From Lysobacterales bacterium (GTDB taxonomy: Bacteria; Pseudomonadota; Gammaproteobacteria; Xanthomonadales; Xanthomonadaceae), in assembly GCA_017302135.1 (NCBI GenBank), contig JAFLDZ010000006.1, forward strand, positions 62,001 to 126,000: a stretch of 64,000 nt of DNA, read 5' to 3'. This document shows, in pieces, positions 39,025-49,733 of this stretch. Below the pieces are notes generated by a model, which was not told where the DNA came from, searched no databases, and saw nothing but the letters and a program-made list of their open reading frames with translations. Within the stretch, counting starts at the first letter, position 1; every line of letters starts with the position of its first letter. The position numbers and the translations under genes are program-made.

Positions 39025-40364
39025 ACGCCCCGCTCGGAAACAGAATCGGTCTGAACCTGCTGACCTGGGACACGCTGGACGATGCCGGCCGTCGCGCCGC
39101 GCTGCGCCGGCCCACCCAGGACTCCGCCGCTGCGGTGCGGTTGGGCGTCGGCAAGATCGTCGCCCGCGTCCGTGCCGACGGCGATGCCGCGCTGCGCAAA
39201 TTCTCACGCCTGCTGGATCGCGCCGCGCTGGATGTGTTCGAAGTCACGGCGGAGGAATTCCTCGCCGCCGAGGCGTCGCTGGATCCGACGCTCAAGGCCG
39301 CGATCATCGATGCATCGCAACGCATCGATGCCTTTCATCGCGATGGCGGCATGACCGAATACGTGGTCGAAACCGCGCCCGGCGTGCAGTGCCGGCGTGT
39401 GGTGCGTCCGATCGCGCGCGTCGGCCTGTACATTCCCGCCGGCAGCGCGCCGCTGCCGTCGACGATGCTGATGCTGGGCGTGCCCGCGCGCATCGCCGGC
39501 TGCCAGGAAGTGCTGGTGTGCACGCCGCCGCGCGCCGACGGCACGGCCGATCCGGCGGTGCTGTTCGCGGCGAGCCAGTGCGGCGTGAGCAGAGTCTTCA
39601 AGCTCGGCGGCGCGCAGGCGATCGCCGGGATGGCGATCGGTACCGAAAGCATTCCCGCCTGCGACAAACTGTTCGGCCCCGGCAACGCCTGGGTGACCGA
39701 AGCCAAGCGTCAGGTCTCGACTGTCGAAGGCGGCCCGGCCATCGATATGCCGGCGGGGCCGTCGGAACTGATGGTGATCGCAGATGGCGGCGCCAACCCG
39801 GCGTTCGTCGCCGCCGATCTGCTGTCGCAGGCGGAGCACGGCCCGGATTCGCAGGTGATCCTGCTCAGCGACTCCGATGTGCTGATCGCGCACGTCGCGC
39901 GTGCGCTGGTGATCCAGCTCGCGCAGTTGCCGCGCGCGGCGATCGCCCGCGAAGCGCTGGCGCAGTCGCGATTGATCCGTGTGGCCACGATCTCCGATGC
40001 ATTCGACGTCAGCAATCGCTACGCGCCGGAGCATCTGATCCTCGCGCTGCGCGAGCCGGAGGCGTGGCTGGATCGCGTGCGCGCGGCGGGTTCGGTATTC
40101 CTCGGCGACTACGCCGCCGAAGCGGTGGGCGACTACTGCAGCGGCACCAATCACGTACTGCCGACCGGCGGCGCGGCGCGTGCATGGAGCGGACTGTCGG
40201 TAGCGAGTTTCCAGACTGGGATCAGCGTGCAGAGCGTCTCCGCTGCGGGCCTGCAGCGCATCGGCCCCAGTGCGATCCGCATCGCCGAAGCCGAAGGGTT
40301 GCAGGCGCACGCCAATGCGGTGTCGATCCGGATCGCAGCGGCGGAGGCGGAAGCCTCGAAATGA
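39021..40364 (+). CDS. hisD: Histidinol dehydrogenase
   Basis: This 447-aa zinc enzyme performs the last two oxidations to histidine. Signatures include [34 protein letters not shown], the catalytic [10 protein letters not shown] region and YAPEHLIL. Its ATG overlaps the hisG stop (ATGA). Confidence 0.96.
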   Translation: MNAPLGNRIGLNLLTWDTLDDAGRRAALRRPTQDSAAAVRLGVGKIVARVRADGDAALRKFSRLLDRAALDVFEVTAEEFLAAEASLDPTLKAAIIDASQRIDAFHRDGGMTEYVVETAPGVQCRRVVRPIARVGLYIPAGSAPLPSTMLMLGVPARIAGCQEVLVCTPPRADGTADPAVLFAASQCGVSRVFKLGGAQAIAGMAIGTESIPACDKLFGPGNAWVTEAKRQVSTVEGGPAIDMPAGPSELMVIADGGANPAFVAADLLSQAEHGPDSQVILLSDSDVLIAHVARALVIQLAQLPRAAIAREALAQSRLIRVATISDAFDVSNRYAPEHLILALREPEAWLDRVRAAGSVFLGDYAAEAVGDYCSGTNHVLPTGGAARAWSGLSVASFQTGISVQSVSAAGLQRIGPSAIRIAEAEGLQAHANAVSIRIAAAEAEASK

Positions 40365-41470
40365 GCGTGCCGTTCGCGACCGACCCGAAGCCCGGCATCC
40401 TCGATCTGGTTCGCGAGGATCTGCGCGCATTCGCCGGCTACTCGTCCGCGCGCAGTCATGCGGTCGACGGAAGCATCTGGCTCAACGCCAACGAGTCGCC
40501 GTGGGCGAATGCCGCCGACGCTGACGGCATGCTGCGCCGTTACCCGCAGCCGCAGCCCGAAGCGCTGCGCGCGAGACTGGCCGAGGTCTACGGCGTGCGC
40601 CCCGAACAATTGTTGATCGGTCGCGGCAGCGATGAGGCCATCGATCTGCTGGTGCGCGCGCTGTGCCGTGCCGAGCACGACCCGATCGTGATCGCGCCGC
40701 CGGTGTTCGGCATGTATGCGGTGTGCGCTCGACTGCAGGGCGCGCCGCTGATCGAAGCGCCGCTGGTCGAAGCGGCGCACGGCTGGGTCACCGATCTGGA
40801 TGGGATGCGTGATCTCGCCATCGCGCGGCGCGCGAAGATCGTGTTCCTGTGTTCGCCAGGAAATCCGACCGGCGAACTGATTCCGCTCGCGGCGGTACGC
40901 GCATTGGTGCAGTCGCTGGCCGGGCGCGCACTGGTGGTGGTCGACGAGGCTTACATCGAATTCGCGGATGCGCCGTCGGCCGCGACGCTGATCGACGAAT
41001 ATCCGAACGTCGCCGTCCTGCGCACGCTTTCCAAATTGCACGCGCTGGCCGGTGCGCGGATCGGCTGCGTGCTGGCCGACCCCGCATTGATCGCGGTGCT
41101 GCGCCGCTGCCAGGCGCCGTATCCGGTGCCGCAGCCCTGCGCCGAACTCGCGTTGCGCGCGCTGGAACCGGCGGCGCTCGCGGAAGCCTCTGCGCGGGTC
41201 GAAACGATCCGCGCGGAGCGCGAACGGATGTTCGCAAGGCTGCCGCAGTTCGATGGCGTTCGAGTGGTGTATCCAAGCGCCGGGAATTTCCTGCTGGTGC
41301 GATTCGACGATGCCGACACCGCGTATCGCCGGCTGCTGGCAGCGGGCGTGGTCGTTCGCGACATGCGCGCGACGCCGGGGCTCGGCGATGCGCTGCGCAT
41401 CACCGTCGGTCTGCGTGAAGAGAACGACGCGGTCTTCGCCGCGCTGCGCACGCAGGAGGCCGCAGCATGA
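40361..41470 (+). CDS. hisC: Histidinol-phosphate aminotransferase
   Basis: This 369-aa PLP enzyme of fold type I has [11 protein letters not shown], the CSPGNPTGE motif, [11 protein letters not shown] and the PLP Lys in [14 protein letters not shown]. Its start overlaps the hisD stop by ATGA, and its stop overlaps the hisB start. Confidence 0.95.
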   Translation: MSVPFATDPKPGILDLVREDLRAFAGYSSARSHAVDGSIWLNANESPWANAADADGMLRRYPQPQPEALRARLAEVYGVRPEQLLIGRGSDEAIDLLVRALCRAEHDPIVIAPPVFGMYAVCARLQGAPLIEAPLVEAAHGWVTDLDGMRDLAIARRAKIVFLCSPGNPTGELIPLAAVRALVQSLAGRALVVVDEAYIEFADAPSAATLIDEYPNVAVLRTLSKLHALAGARIGCVLADPALIAVLRRCQAPYPVPQPCAELALRALEPAALAEASARVETIRAERERMFARLPQFDGVRVVYPSAGNFLLVRFDDADTAYRRLLAAGVVVRDMRATPGLGDALRITVGLREENDAVFAALRTQEAAA

Positions 41471-42549
41471 GCGCGCTCAAGCCGATCCTGTTCGTCGACC
41501 GCGACGGTACGTTGATTCGCGAGCCGGTGGATTTCCAGATCGACGCCTACGACAAGCTCGCCTTCGTCGACGGCGTGATTCCGGCGATGCTGCGGCTGCG
41601 CGATGCGGGCTACGATTTCGTGATGGTGACCAACCAGGACGGGCTTGGCACCGAAGCGTTTCCGCAGGCCGATTTCGACGGCCCGCATGCGCTGATGCTG
41701 CAGATCTTCGAAAGTCAGGGCCTCCGCTTCCGCGATGTGCTGATCGACCGCAGTTTTCCGCATGAGAACTCGCCGAACCGCAAACCGGCGCTCGGTCTGA
41801 TGCAGCCGCTGCTGCGCGATCGCAGCATCGATTGGGCGCGCTCGGCGATGGTCGGCGATCGCGAGACCGACATCCAGTTCGCCGCCAATCTGGATATTCG
41901 CGGCTTCAAGCTGAAGTCGCCGCAGTTCGGCGATGGTGTCGACTGGGCGCACATCGCGCATGTGCTGGTCGATGTGCCGCGTACCGCGACGGTCGAACGG
42001 AAAACGAAGGAAACGCGGATCGTGGTCGAAGTGGATCTCGACCGGGAAGCCGATCCTGATGTGCACACCGGGCTTGGCTTCTACGACCACATGCTGGAGC
42101 AGTTGGGCAAGCACGGCGGTTTCGCGCTGCGGCTGCGCTGCGACGGCGATCTGCATATCGATGAACACCACACGGTCGAGGACTGCGCGCTGGCGCTGGG
42201 ACAGGCGCTGCGTCAGGCGCTGGGCGACAAGCGCGGCATCGGCCGCTACGGATTCACCCTGCCGATGGACGAAGCGCAGGCGAGTGCGACGCTGGACTGG
42301 TCCGGTCGCCCGTACTTCGTGTTCGACGGCGCGTTCAAGCGCGAGAAAGTCGGCGACCTCGCGACCGAGCTGGTGCCGCATGTGTTCCGCTCGCTGTGCG
42401 AAACCGCTGGCCTGAACCTGCATCTCTCGGTGCGCGGCGACAACGACCATCACCAGATCGAGGCCTGCTTCAAGGCAGTCGCGCGCGCGCTGCGGCAGTC
42501 CTTCAAGCGCGAAGGCGATGCGCTGCCCAGCACCAAGGGCACGCTGTGA
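41467..42549 (+). CDS. hisB: Bifunctional histidinol-phosphatase/IGP dehydratase
   Basis: This 360-aa fusion has an N-terminal HAD phosphatase ([23 protein letters not shown]; about 1-165) and a C-terminal imidazoleglycerol-phosphate dehydratase ([26 protein letters not shown]). The fusion is typical of gammaproteobacterial his operons. The hisH GTG start overlaps its stop. Confidence 0.96.
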   Translation: MSALKPILFVDRDGTLIREPVDFQIDAYDKLAFVDGVIPAMLRLRDAGYDFVMVTNQDGLGTEAFPQADFDGPHALMLQIFESQGLRFRDVLIDRSFPHENSPNRKPALGLMQPLLRDRSIDWARSAMVGDRETDIQFAANLDIRGFKLKSPQFGDGVDWAHIAHVLVDVPRTATVERKTKETRIVVEVDLDREADPDVHTGLGFYDHMLEQLGKHGGFALRLRCDGDLHIDEHHTVEDCALALGQALRQALGDKRGIGRYGFTLPMDEAQASATLDWSGRPYFVFDGAFKREKVGDLATELVPHVFRSLCETAGLNLHLSVRGDNDHHQIEACFKAVARALRQSFKREGDALPSTKGTL

Positions 42550-43187
42550 GCGATTCGACCCGCAATGATCTGGCGCTGATCGATGCCGGCGGCGCGAATC
42601 TCGGCTCGGTGCGCTATGCGCTGGGCCGGATCGGCGCGCAGCCGCGTCTCGTGCGCGATGCCGACGAACTGGGCGTGCCCGAGCGGATCATCCTGCCCGG
42701 CGTCGGTGCCGCGGCGCCGTCGATGGCGCTGCTGCGCGCTCGCGGGCTCGATGCCGCGCTACGCGCCAGCACGGCGCCGCTGCTCGGTGTCTGCGTCGGG
42801 ATGCAGCTGCTGTTCGAGTCGTCGGAAGAAGGCGATGTCGATTGTCTCGGCCTGCTGAAAGGCCGCGTGCGCAAACTCTCCGGCGGTCCCGGATTGCGCG
42901 TGCCGCACATGGGCTGGAACCGACTGCGAAAGCGCCTCGATGCGAACGGCGACAGTCCGCCGCTGCTCGACGGCATCGACGAAGGTGCGCACGCGTATTT
43001 CGTGCACAGCTACGCGGTACTGGTCGATGATGAGACCGATGCCTGCGTGCTCGCCGAAAGCGATCACGGCCAGCGCTTCGCGGCGGTGGTCGGCAGCGGC
43101 AAGCGCTACGGCGCGCAGTTCCATCCCGAACGTTCGTCTGCGGCTGGGCTGCAGTTGCTCGACAACTTCCTGAAGCTTCCGGCATGA
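42546..43187 (+). CDS. hisH: IGP synthase glutaminase subunit
   Basis: This 213-aa class I glutamine amidotransferase supplies ammonia to HisF. The triad is visible as Cys in [13 protein letters not shown] and His/Glu in QFHPERSS. The start is GTG overlapping hisB by 4 nt (GTGA). Confidence 0.95.
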   Translation: MSDSTRNDLALIDAGGANLGSVRYALGRIGAQPRLVRDADELGVPERIILPGVGAAAPSMALLRARGLDAALRASTAPLLGVCVGMQLLFESSEEGDVDCLGLLKGRVRKLSGGPGLRVPHMGWNRLRKRLDANGDSPPLLDGIDEGAHAYFVHSYAVLVDDETDACVLAESDHGQRFAAVVGSGKRYGAQFHPERSSAAGLQLLDNFLKLPA

Positions 43188-43933
43188 CTACCCCAGTCGT
43201 CGACTTCACCGCGTATCCCGCCATCGATGTCCGCGACGGTCGCGTCGTGCGCCTGCAGCAGGGCGACTACGATCGCGAGACGCGCTACGCCGACGACCCG
43301 TTCGCGGTCGCGATGCGTTACGCCGATGCCGGCGCGCGCTGGCTGCATCTGGTCGATCTCGACGCCGCGCGCGCGGGCGGTTACACGCTCGCACCGCTGC
43401 TGCGCAGCATCGCCGACGACGGCCGCCTGCAGGTGCAGACCGGCGGCGGCGTGCGCGACGAGGCGGCGGTCGCGTCGATGCTCGAACACGGCGCATCGCG
43501 CGTGGTGATCGGTTCGCTGGCGGTGCGCGAACCGGCGTCGGTCGACATCTGGCTGCAGCGTTACGGGGCCGAGCGCATCACCATCGCGCTGGATACGCGC
43601 CAGGACGAGGCCGGCGCTTGGCAACTGCCGATCCACGGCTGGACCGAGCGCGCGGAGCTCGATCTCGACGCCTGCCTGCGCCGCTACCGCGATGCCGGTG
43701 CGAGACATCTGTTGTGCACCGATATCGCCCGCGACGGCATGATGCGTGGCCCGAATATCGATCTGTACCGGATGATCGTGGCGCGCGGAGAAGGTTTCGC
43801 GCTGCAGGCGAGCGGCGGCGTTCGCGATGTCGCCGACATCCTCGCTGCGCGCGAAGTCGGCTGCAGCGGTGCGGTGCTCGGCCGTGCGCTGCTGGAAGGC
43901 GGCATGGCCATCGAAGACGCGCTGACATGTTGA
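43184..43933 (+). CDS. hisA: ProFAR isomerase
   Basis: This 249-aa TIM-barrel isomerase has [17 protein letters not shown] with the N-terminal catalytic Asp and [15 protein letters not shown] with the C-terminal Asp. Its start overlaps the hisH stop, and hisF begins 7 nt before its end. Confidence 0.95.
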   Translation: MTTPVVDFTAYPAIDVRDGRVVRLQQGDYDRETRYADDPFAVAMRYADAGARWLHLVDLDAARAGGYTLAPLLRSIADDGRLQVQTGGGVRDEAAVASMLEHGASRVVIGSLAVREPASVDIWLQRYGAERITIALDTRQDEAGAWQLPIHGWTERAELDLDACLRRYRDAGARHLLCTDIARDGMMRGPNIDLYRMIVARGEGFALQASGGVRDVADILAAREVGCSGAVLGRALLEGGMAIEDALTC

Positions 43934-44697
43934 GCGTACGCATCGTGCCGTGTCTGGATGTGCGCGACGGCCGCGTCGTCAAGGGCGTCCGGTTCCGCGA
44001 TCACGTCGACATGGGCGACATCGTCGAGTTGGCGTGCCGCTATCGCGATGAAGGTGCGGACGAGCTGGTGTTCTACGACATCGGCGCGAGTCCGGACGGC
44101 CGCGCGGTCGATGTCGACTGGGTCGAACGCGTCGCTTCGGTCATCGATATTCCGTTCTGCGTCGCCGGCGGCATCCGCAGCGTCGACACCGCGCGGCGCG
44201 TGCTGTTCGCGGGCGCCGACAAGGTGTCGATCAATACGCCGGCGCTGGAACGGCCGGCGCTGATCACCGAAATCGCCGACGCCTACGGCAGCCAGTGCGT
44301 GGTGGTCGGCATCGACTCGATGCGCGATGCCGACGGCGTCTGGCGGGTGCGCAGCTACACCGGCGATCCGGACAAGACCCAAGCGCTGCGCAAGTCGACG
44401 CTCGACTGGGTGCGTGAAGCGCAGGCGCTGGGCGCGGGCGAGATCGTGCTCAACTGCATGGACAGCGACGGCGTGCGCAAAGGTTACGACCTCGAACAGC
44501 TCAAAGCGGTGCGCGCGATCTGCCATGTGCCGCTGGTCGCCTCCGGTGGTGCCGGTGCGGTCGAACATTTCGTCGACGCGTTCCGCGAGGCCGATGTCGA
44601 CGCCGCGCTGGCCGCGAGCGTGTTCCATTCCGGCGCGATCGCGATCCCGGAACTCAAGCGCGCACTGCGCGCGCAAGACATCGAGGTCAGGCTGTGA
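43927..44697 (+). CDS. hisF: IGP synthase cyclase subunit
   Basis: This 256-aa TIM-barrel partner of HisH has [19 protein letters not shown] (catalytic Asp), [29 protein letters not shown] and the phosphate loop [11 protein letters not shown]. It is the paralog of hisA and overlaps it. Confidence 0.96.
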   Translation: MLSVRIVPCLDVRDGRVVKGVRFRDHVDMGDIVELACRYRDEGADELVFYDIGASPDGRAVDVDWVERVASVIDIPFCVAGGIRSVDTARRVLFAGADKVSINTPALERPALITEIADAYGSQCVVVGIDSMRDADGVWRVRSYTGDPDKTQALRKSTLDWVREAQALGAGEIVLNCMDSDGVRKGYDLEQLKAVRAICHVPLVASGGAGAVEHFVDAFREADVDAALAASVFHSGAIAIPELKRALRAQDIEVRL

Positions 44698-45320
44698 ACG
44701 AGAATCCTCCCATCGAAACATCGGCGCTCGATATCGAATCGCTCGCCTGGGAAAAACAGTCGGGCCTGCTGCCGGCGATCGTGCAGGACGCGGATTCGCG
44801 TCGCGTGCTGATGCTGGGCTACATGTCGCGCGAGGCGCTGGCCACGACGATCGAATCGGGGCAGGTCACGTTCTACAGCCGCAGCAAGCAGCGGCTGTGG
44901 ACCAAGGGCGAAAGCAGCGGTCATGTGCTGACGCTGGTGGGTCTTGAAGTGGATTGCGACAACGACACGTTGCTGGTGCAGGCGCGTCCGCAGGGGCCGA
45001 CCTGCCATCTTGGCACCGTGAGCTGTTTTCCGAATGCGCCCGGCGATGTGCTCGGCGATCTGGATGCGCTGATCGCCAAACGCGCGATCGATCTGCCGGC
45101 GGGCAGTTACACCACCAAGCTGTTCGAAAGCGGCATCAAGCGCATCGCGCAGAAAGTCGGCGAGGAAGGGCTGGAAACCGCGCTGGCGGCGGTGGTCGAA
45201 GACGACGATGCGTTGTTGGGCGAAGCGGCGGATCTGCTGTATCACCTGATCGTGCTGCTGCGCGCGCGCGGGTTGGATCTCGATGCCGTGAAGCGGACGT
45301 TGGCGAAGCGCCGCAGTTGA
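44694..45320 (+). CDS. hisI: Bifunctional PR-AMP cyclohydrolase/PR-ATP pyrophosphatase
   Basis: This 208-aa HisIE fusion has an N-terminal cyclohydrolase ([28 protein letters not shown], zinc-binding CDNDTLL and CHLGTVSCF) and a C-terminal pyrophosphohydrolase ([37 protein letters not shown]). The start is GTG overlapping hisF. It ends the his operon. Confidence 0.95.
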   Translation: MNENPPIETSALDIESLAWEKQSGLLPAIVQDADSRRVLMLGYMSREALATTIESGQVTFYSRSKQRLWTKGESSGHVLTLVGLEVDCDNDTLLVQARPQGPTCHLGTVSCFPNAPGDVLGDLDALIAKRAIDLPAGSYTTKLFESGIKRIAQKVGEEGLETALAAVVEDDDALLGEAADLLYHLIVLLRARGLDLDAVKRTLAKRRS

Positions 45321-45345
45321 TAGGGTGCGCCAAAGGCACACCCTA
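45321..45345. terminator. Hairpin between convergent hisIE and GGDEF genes
   Basis: TAGGGTG (45321-45327) pairs with CACCCTA (45339-45345), with additional GCC/GGC pairing inside. It starts exactly after the hisI stop. There is no T run, so it may be a REP-derived hairpin serving as a weak terminator. Confidence 0.5.
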
Positions 45346-45352
45346 TGTGCTG

Positions 45353-47188
45353 TCACGCAGCCGTGATCGACGTGCGCACGCAATCCCGGCCGTTGGCTTT
45401 CGCGCTGTACAGCGCCTGATCCGCCACCGACAGCGCTGCATCGGAATCGATATCGGCCTCCGGTTCGACCGTGTGTACGCCGATGCTCGCGGAGACGCGC
45501 AGGCGATGTTCGCCGCTGCTGCATAACTCCTCGACCAACCGTTTTCGGACACTCTCGGCCACGCTGACCGCGCTGCGCAGGTCGTGTCCGGGCAGCACGG
45601 CGACGAATTCCTCGCCGCCGAAGCGCGCCAACAGCGAGGTTTCGTGCACGCGCAGCGACTGTCCGATCCGCTGCGCGGCCCAGCGCAGGCAATCGTCGCC
45701 GGCCAGGTGCCCGTATTTGTCGTTGATCGATTTGAAATGGTCCAGATCGATCATCAGCAGCGACAGCGGCTGCTTCTGTTCGCGCGACTCCTTCAACAGC
45801 AGCTCGAAGTTTTCGTGGAAGTGGGTGCGGTTGTAGAGACCGGTGAGGCCGTCGCGGCGGCTGGAATCGCGCAGCCGGCGGTGGGCGTCCTCCAGTTGCA
45901 TCAGCGTGCTGCGCACTTCCTGGGTGCGCTGCGCGACCTTGCGTTCCAACTGCAGATTGGCTTCGGCGGCGATCCGCTCGTTCTCGTTGCGCAGCGATGC
46001 GTAGCGATAGCTCAATGCGATCGACAGCAGCAGCATTTCCAGCGCCGAACCGATCTGCACGCCGTATTCGGTCATCATGTTTTTCGGCAACAGGCCGAAG
46101 GCGAGCGCGGCGATCATCGCGGCGCCGGTCAGGAACACCGCCCACGCGACCAGGAACAGACGCGCCGGCATGTAGCCGCGGCGGAGAACGACGATCGCGA
46201 CCGTCACCGTCCACAGCACGCTGACGATCACCGCGCGGGTGGCCCATGGCGTGGCGATGCGATACGGCAGCCACAGCGCTGCGACACCCAGCGCGACGCA
46301 GACGGCGATGACGCAGAGGCTGACGATGTTGCCGCGCGGGAAGCGCTTCGGCAGTTCGAGGAAATTGCGCGAGAACTGCTGCATGCCGACGATCGCGAGG
46401 CAGATCGACAGCGGCACCGCGACATTCGCCAGCCACGGACTGTTGGGCCACAGATGCTCGAAGCTGTAACCGTTGAGCGTGAACAGCACCAGGCCGAATG
46501 CGCTGATGTGGAATAGATACCAGAAATAGCTGGCATCGCGCAGGGTGATCCACAGCACCAGGTTGTAGACGAACAGCGCGAGCAGAATGCCGTAGTACAC
46601 GCCCATCACGAACTGCGCGTCGCGCGAGAGCGACGTGAACGCGGCCGGCGTGTACAACTCCAGCGGCACCTGCATCGAACTCTGGCTTTGGGTGCGCACC
46701 AGCAGATCCACGGCTTCGCCCGGCGGCAGCGCGATCCGGAAATTCGGATGGCGATAGGAAATGCTGCGCGCCGAGAACGGCAGGGAATCGCCGCTCGCGT
46801 GCTGGACGATATGCCCGTCCGGATAGCGCAGATACACATCGACACGGTCGAGCAGCGCGAAACTCTGCACCAGCATCCAGTAGGGCTCGTCGGGATTCTG
46901 GTTGACGACCTTGGCGTGGAACCAGTACGCGCCTTCCTGGAATCCGAAGGCGGTCTTGCCGTTGGGCACACGCTCGAAACGACCGGCGGCGATCAGCCGC
47001 CATGCCTCATCGGCGGAATCGACCGCGCGCTTGTCGTGCAGATAGCTGAGGTACGGCGTGAGCTGCAATGCATCGGTGCGGTCGTCCAGCTCCGCTGGCG
47101 GTGCATTGGCCGCAGGGCAGCCGGTCGCGAACAGCACCACAACCGCCGCCAAGGCGATTGCCCATAACCAGGTGCTTCGAAACGGCAT
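45353..47188 (-). CDS. 7TMR-DISM receptor with GGDEF diguanylate cyclase
   Basis: This 611-aa membrane protein has a signal or lipoprotein-like N-terminus (LFATGC), an extracellular 7TMR-DISMED2 sensor domain (about 50-190), seven membrane segments (about 195-400), a coiled coil (about 410-450) and a C-terminal GGDEF domain. The active site is RFGGEEFVAVLP, so c-di-GMP synthesis is expected. The RxxD inhibitory site five residues before it is not present (RVHET). Ligand unknown. It could feed the pga system. Confidence 0.92.
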   Translation of the reverse strand: MPFRSTWLWAIALAAVVVLFATGCPAANAPPAELDDRTDALQLTPYLSYLHDKRAVDSADEAWRLIAAGRFERVPNGKTAFGFQEGAYWFHAKVVNQNPDEPYWMLVQSFALLDRVDVYLRYPDGHIVQHASGDSLPFSARSISYRHPNFRIALPPGEAVDLLVRTQSQSSMQVPLELYTPAAFTSLSRDAQFVMGVYYGILLALFVYNLVLWITLRDASYFWYLFHISAFGLVLFTLNGYSFEHLWPNSPWLANVAVPLSICLAIVGMQQFSRNFLELPKRFPRGNIVSLCVIAVCVALGVAALWLPYRIATPWATRAVIVSVLWTVTVAIVVLRRGYMPARLFLVAWAVFLTGAAMIAALAFGLLPKNMMTEYGVQIGSALEMLLLSIALSYRYASLRNENERIAAEANLQLERKVAQRTQEVRSTLMQLEDAHRRLRDSSRRDGLTGLYNRTHFHENFELLLKESREQKQPLSLLMIDLDHFKSINDKYGHLAGDDCLRWAAQRIGQSLRVHETSLLARFGGEEFVAVLPGHDLRSAVSVAESVRKRLVEELCSSGEHRLRVSASIGVHTVEPEADIDSDAALSVADQALYSAKANGRDCVRTSITAA

Positions 47189-47310
47189 GCATCTCCCCCA
47201 GCGGTCCGGATCAGCGTGATGTTACTGCAGTCTGGTCGGCGGGTACCGTTACGACGGACGCCGATGGGAAGGCATAATCCTGTACTGGCCCGGGCAGTAA
47301 AGAGGCGACG

Positions 47311-48945
47311 ATGCGGTTTCGCAATGGTGTGCTGTGGCTGGCGTTGCTTGCGACAAGCGGGGGCGTGCACGCGTTCGACGAGGTGCGCACGCTGGTGGGC
47401 ACGGTGTTCGATGACCGCGATGGCGACGGTCGGCAGGGCCGGGGCGAACCGGGTATCGCCGGTGTGGCGCTCTCGAACGGCCGCGCGCTGGCGATCACCG
47501 ACGCTCGCGGGCGCTATCGCTTGCCGGTATCGCCCGGGCAGACGGTGTTCGCGATCAAGCCGGCGGACTGGCGTTTGCCGGGCGGCGATCCTGCGCGACC
47601 GGGCGCCTGGCGGCATCTGCCGGCAGGCGCGTCGCCGATGGCATCGCCCGCATTGAAGTACGGAGGCATTGCGGCCGGCCCGTGGCCCGATCGTTTCGAT
47701 GTCGCGCTGCGTCGCGCGCCGGCCGACGATGGCTGGCTGGAAGTGCGCGTATTCGCCGATCCGCAGGTGAAGTCGTCCGTCGATGTGGGCTATTACGCCC
47801 GCGACATCGTCGACAGCGTGCTTGCCGACCGCGTGCATGCCGAAGCCGGCGAGGCACGACACGCTCCCGAGCTGGGATTGAGCCTCGGCGATATCGTCGA
47901 CGACAAGCTGGACCTGTATCCGGCGCTGAACGCGGAAACCCGGCGCATCGGCGTGCCGTGGCTGCACGTTGCGGGCAATCACGATCTCGATTTCGATGCG
48001 ATCCGCGATGAGGATTCGCTGCAGACGTTCCGCAATACCTTCGGTCCGGATACGTTCGCGTGGGAGGAGCACGGCGCGGTGTTCGTCGGCCTCGATGACG
48101 TGATCTATCGCCCCGGCGGCAGTCCTGCGTACATCGGCGGCTTGCGCGAAGACCAGTTCGCGTTTCTCGAAGCCTATCTGCTGCGGGTGCCGAAGAGCCG
48201 CCTGCTGGTGTTGGCGGTGCATATTCCGCTGTTCGAGCCGGACGGTCGCGACACGTTCCGCGATGCCGATCGTGCGCGCTTGTTCGCGCTGTTGCGCGAT
48301 TTTCCGAAGGTGCTGATCCTCAGTGGCCACAATCACAGCCAGCAGCACTGGATGCACGACGCGCGCAGCGGTTGGCAGGGCGCCGCGCCGCTGCACGAAT
48401 ACAATGTCGGCGCGGCCTGCGGTGCGTACTGGACCGGCGTGAAGGACGCCGCCGGCATTCCCGATACCACGATGCCCGACGGTACGCCGAACGGTTACGC
48501 CAGCCTCGGCATCGATCGCGATGGCCGCTATGCGCTGGGCTGGCACGCGGCGCGCGATCCGCAGGACAGCCAGATCGGTCTGCATGCGCCGAAAGTGCTG
48601 CGACGCGGCGCGTATCCCGCGTATGGCGTTTACGCGAATGTGTACATGGGCCGCGAAGATACCCGCGTCGAGTTCCGGATCGACGACGGCGAGTGGAAGC
48701 CGATGCGCCGCACCGTCGCGCCCGATCCGCGCGTGCTGCGCGAGAACATGCGCGATGCCGATGCCGACACCCTGCGCGGCTACGACCGTTCGGCGGAGGC
48801 CACGTTCTCGCCGCATCTGTGGCGCGGTACGCTGCCGACCGATCTCGCGGCCAGCGCGCATCGCATCGAGGTGCGCGCGTTCGACGCCTGGCGCGGCGAA
48901 GTGCGGGCGCTGACCGAGTACCGTCTGCACGACGCGGAACCATGA
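47311..48945 (+). CDS. Secreted calcineurin-like phosphoesterase
   Basis: This 544-aa protein has a signal peptide (cleavage near VHA), an N-terminal SdrD-B-like/MetallophosN beta domain (DDRDGDGRQGRGEPGIAGV, about 25-140), a metallophosphatase core (VFADPQV, LGDIVDD, VAGNHDLDFD, HIPLFEP, SGHNHSQQHW) and a C-terminal MetallophosC domain. It is probably periplasmic or exported. The substrate is unknown; phosphodiesters or nucleotides are typical for the superfamily. GAGG lies just upstream of the ATG. Confidence 0.88.
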   Translation: MRFRNGVLWLALLATSGGVHAFDEVRTLVGTVFDDRDGDGRQGRGEPGIAGVALSNGRALAITDARGRYRLPVSPGQTVFAIKPADWRLPGGDPARPGAWRHLPAGASPMASPALKYGGIAAGPWPDRFDVALRRAPADDGWLEVRVFADPQVKSSVDVGYYARDIVDSVLADRVHAEAGEARHAPELGLSLGDIVDDKLDLYPALNAETRRIGVPWLHVAGNHDLDFDAIRDEDSLQTFRNTFGPDTFAWEEHGAVFVGLDDVIYRPGGSPAYIGGLREDQFAFLEAYLLRVPKSRLLVLAVHIPLFEPDGRDTFRDADRARLFALLRDFPKVLILSGHNHSQQHWMHDARSGWQGAAPLHEYNVGAACGAYWTGVKDAAGIPDTTMPDGTPNGYASLGIDRDGRYALGWHAARDPQDSQIGLHAPKVLRRGAYPAYGVYANVYMGREDTRVEFRIDDGEWKPMRRTVAPDPRVLRENMRDADADTLRGYDRSAEATFSPHLWRGTLPTDLAASAHRIEVRAFDAWRGEVRALTEYRLHDAEP

Positions 48946-49538
48946 ACATGGTCGATGAAGCGACGAAACTTCCAGACGATCTGCCGGTACTGCCGTTCGC
49001 CGATGCGACCGTGTGGGAACACTGGCTGATCGCGAATGCCGCATCGAAAGGGCTGTGGCTGAAGATCGCGAAGAAGGACAGCGGCATCGCCACCGTCACC
49101 TATGATCAGGCCCTGGAGGTCGCGCTATGCCACGGTTGGATCGACGGCCAGAAGCGCGGCTTCGACGGCGAGTATTTTCTGCAGCGGTTCACGCCGCGTC
49201 GACCGAAAGGGCTGTGGTCGAAGATCAATATCGGCAAAGTCGAACGTCTGATCGCCGAAGGCCGGATGCGCCCGGCCGGCCAGCGCGAAGTCGATGCTGC
49301 GAAAGCCGATGGCCGCTGGGATGCAGCCTACGACGGCGCGCGCAACATGGACGTGCCGCCGGAGCTGGCGGCGGCGTTGGCGAAAAACAGCAAGGCGCGC
49401 AGGTTTTTCGAAACGCTGGACAAGACCAACCGCTATTCGGTGTGCTGGCGGGTGCAGACCGCGAAGAAACCCGAGACCAAAGCCAAGCGGATCGAGACGC
49501 TGGTGGCCATGCTCGCGCGCGGCGAGAAGATTCACTGA
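48942..49538 (+). CDS. YdeI/OmpD-associated family protein
   Basis: This 198-aa protein belongs to the YdeI-like (bacteriocin-protection, DUF1801-related) group, recognisable from LWLKIAKKDSG, ALCHGWIDGQKRGFD, QRFTPRRPKGLWSKIN and the basic C-terminal KPETKAKRIETLV. The biochemical role is poorly known. Its ATG overlaps the phosphoesterase stop (ATGA), suggesting coupled expression. Confidence 0.85.
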   Translation: MNMVDEATKLPDDLPVLPFADATVWEHWLIANAASKGLWLKIAKKDSGIATVTYDQALEVALCHGWIDGQKRGFDGEYFLQRFTPRRPKGLWSKINIGKVERLIAEGRMRPAGQREVDAAKADGRWDAAYDGARNMDVPPELAAALAKNSKARRFFETLDKTNRYSVCWRVQTAKKPETKAKRIETLVAMLARGEKIH

Positions 49539-49596
49539 GTCGCATGGCACTGTTTCAAACGCCAGTTGCCGCGTCCGGTCGTTCCCACTGTCCGTC

Positions 49597-49616
49597 GTTC
49601 CCGCGTACGCGGGAAC
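49597..49616. repeat. 20-bp perfect palindrome, extragenic
   Basis: GTTCCCGCGT is immediately followed by its reverse complement ACGCGGGAAC, within a CGTCGTTCCCGCG...CTGGATCCCCGC context. I recognise this as the form of dispersed extragenic repeats of many GC-rich proteobacteria. It lies in the 195-bp gap between two convergent genes. Confidence 0.65.
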
Positions 49617-49733
49617 CCAGCGTCTTCAGTTTTTCATTGTTTGGAAAGGCACTGGATCCCCGCATCACCCGACACTCGCCTGTTGAAGGCCGCGGGGCTG
49701 ACGATCATTGGATGAACGCCGCTTCGCACCGCG

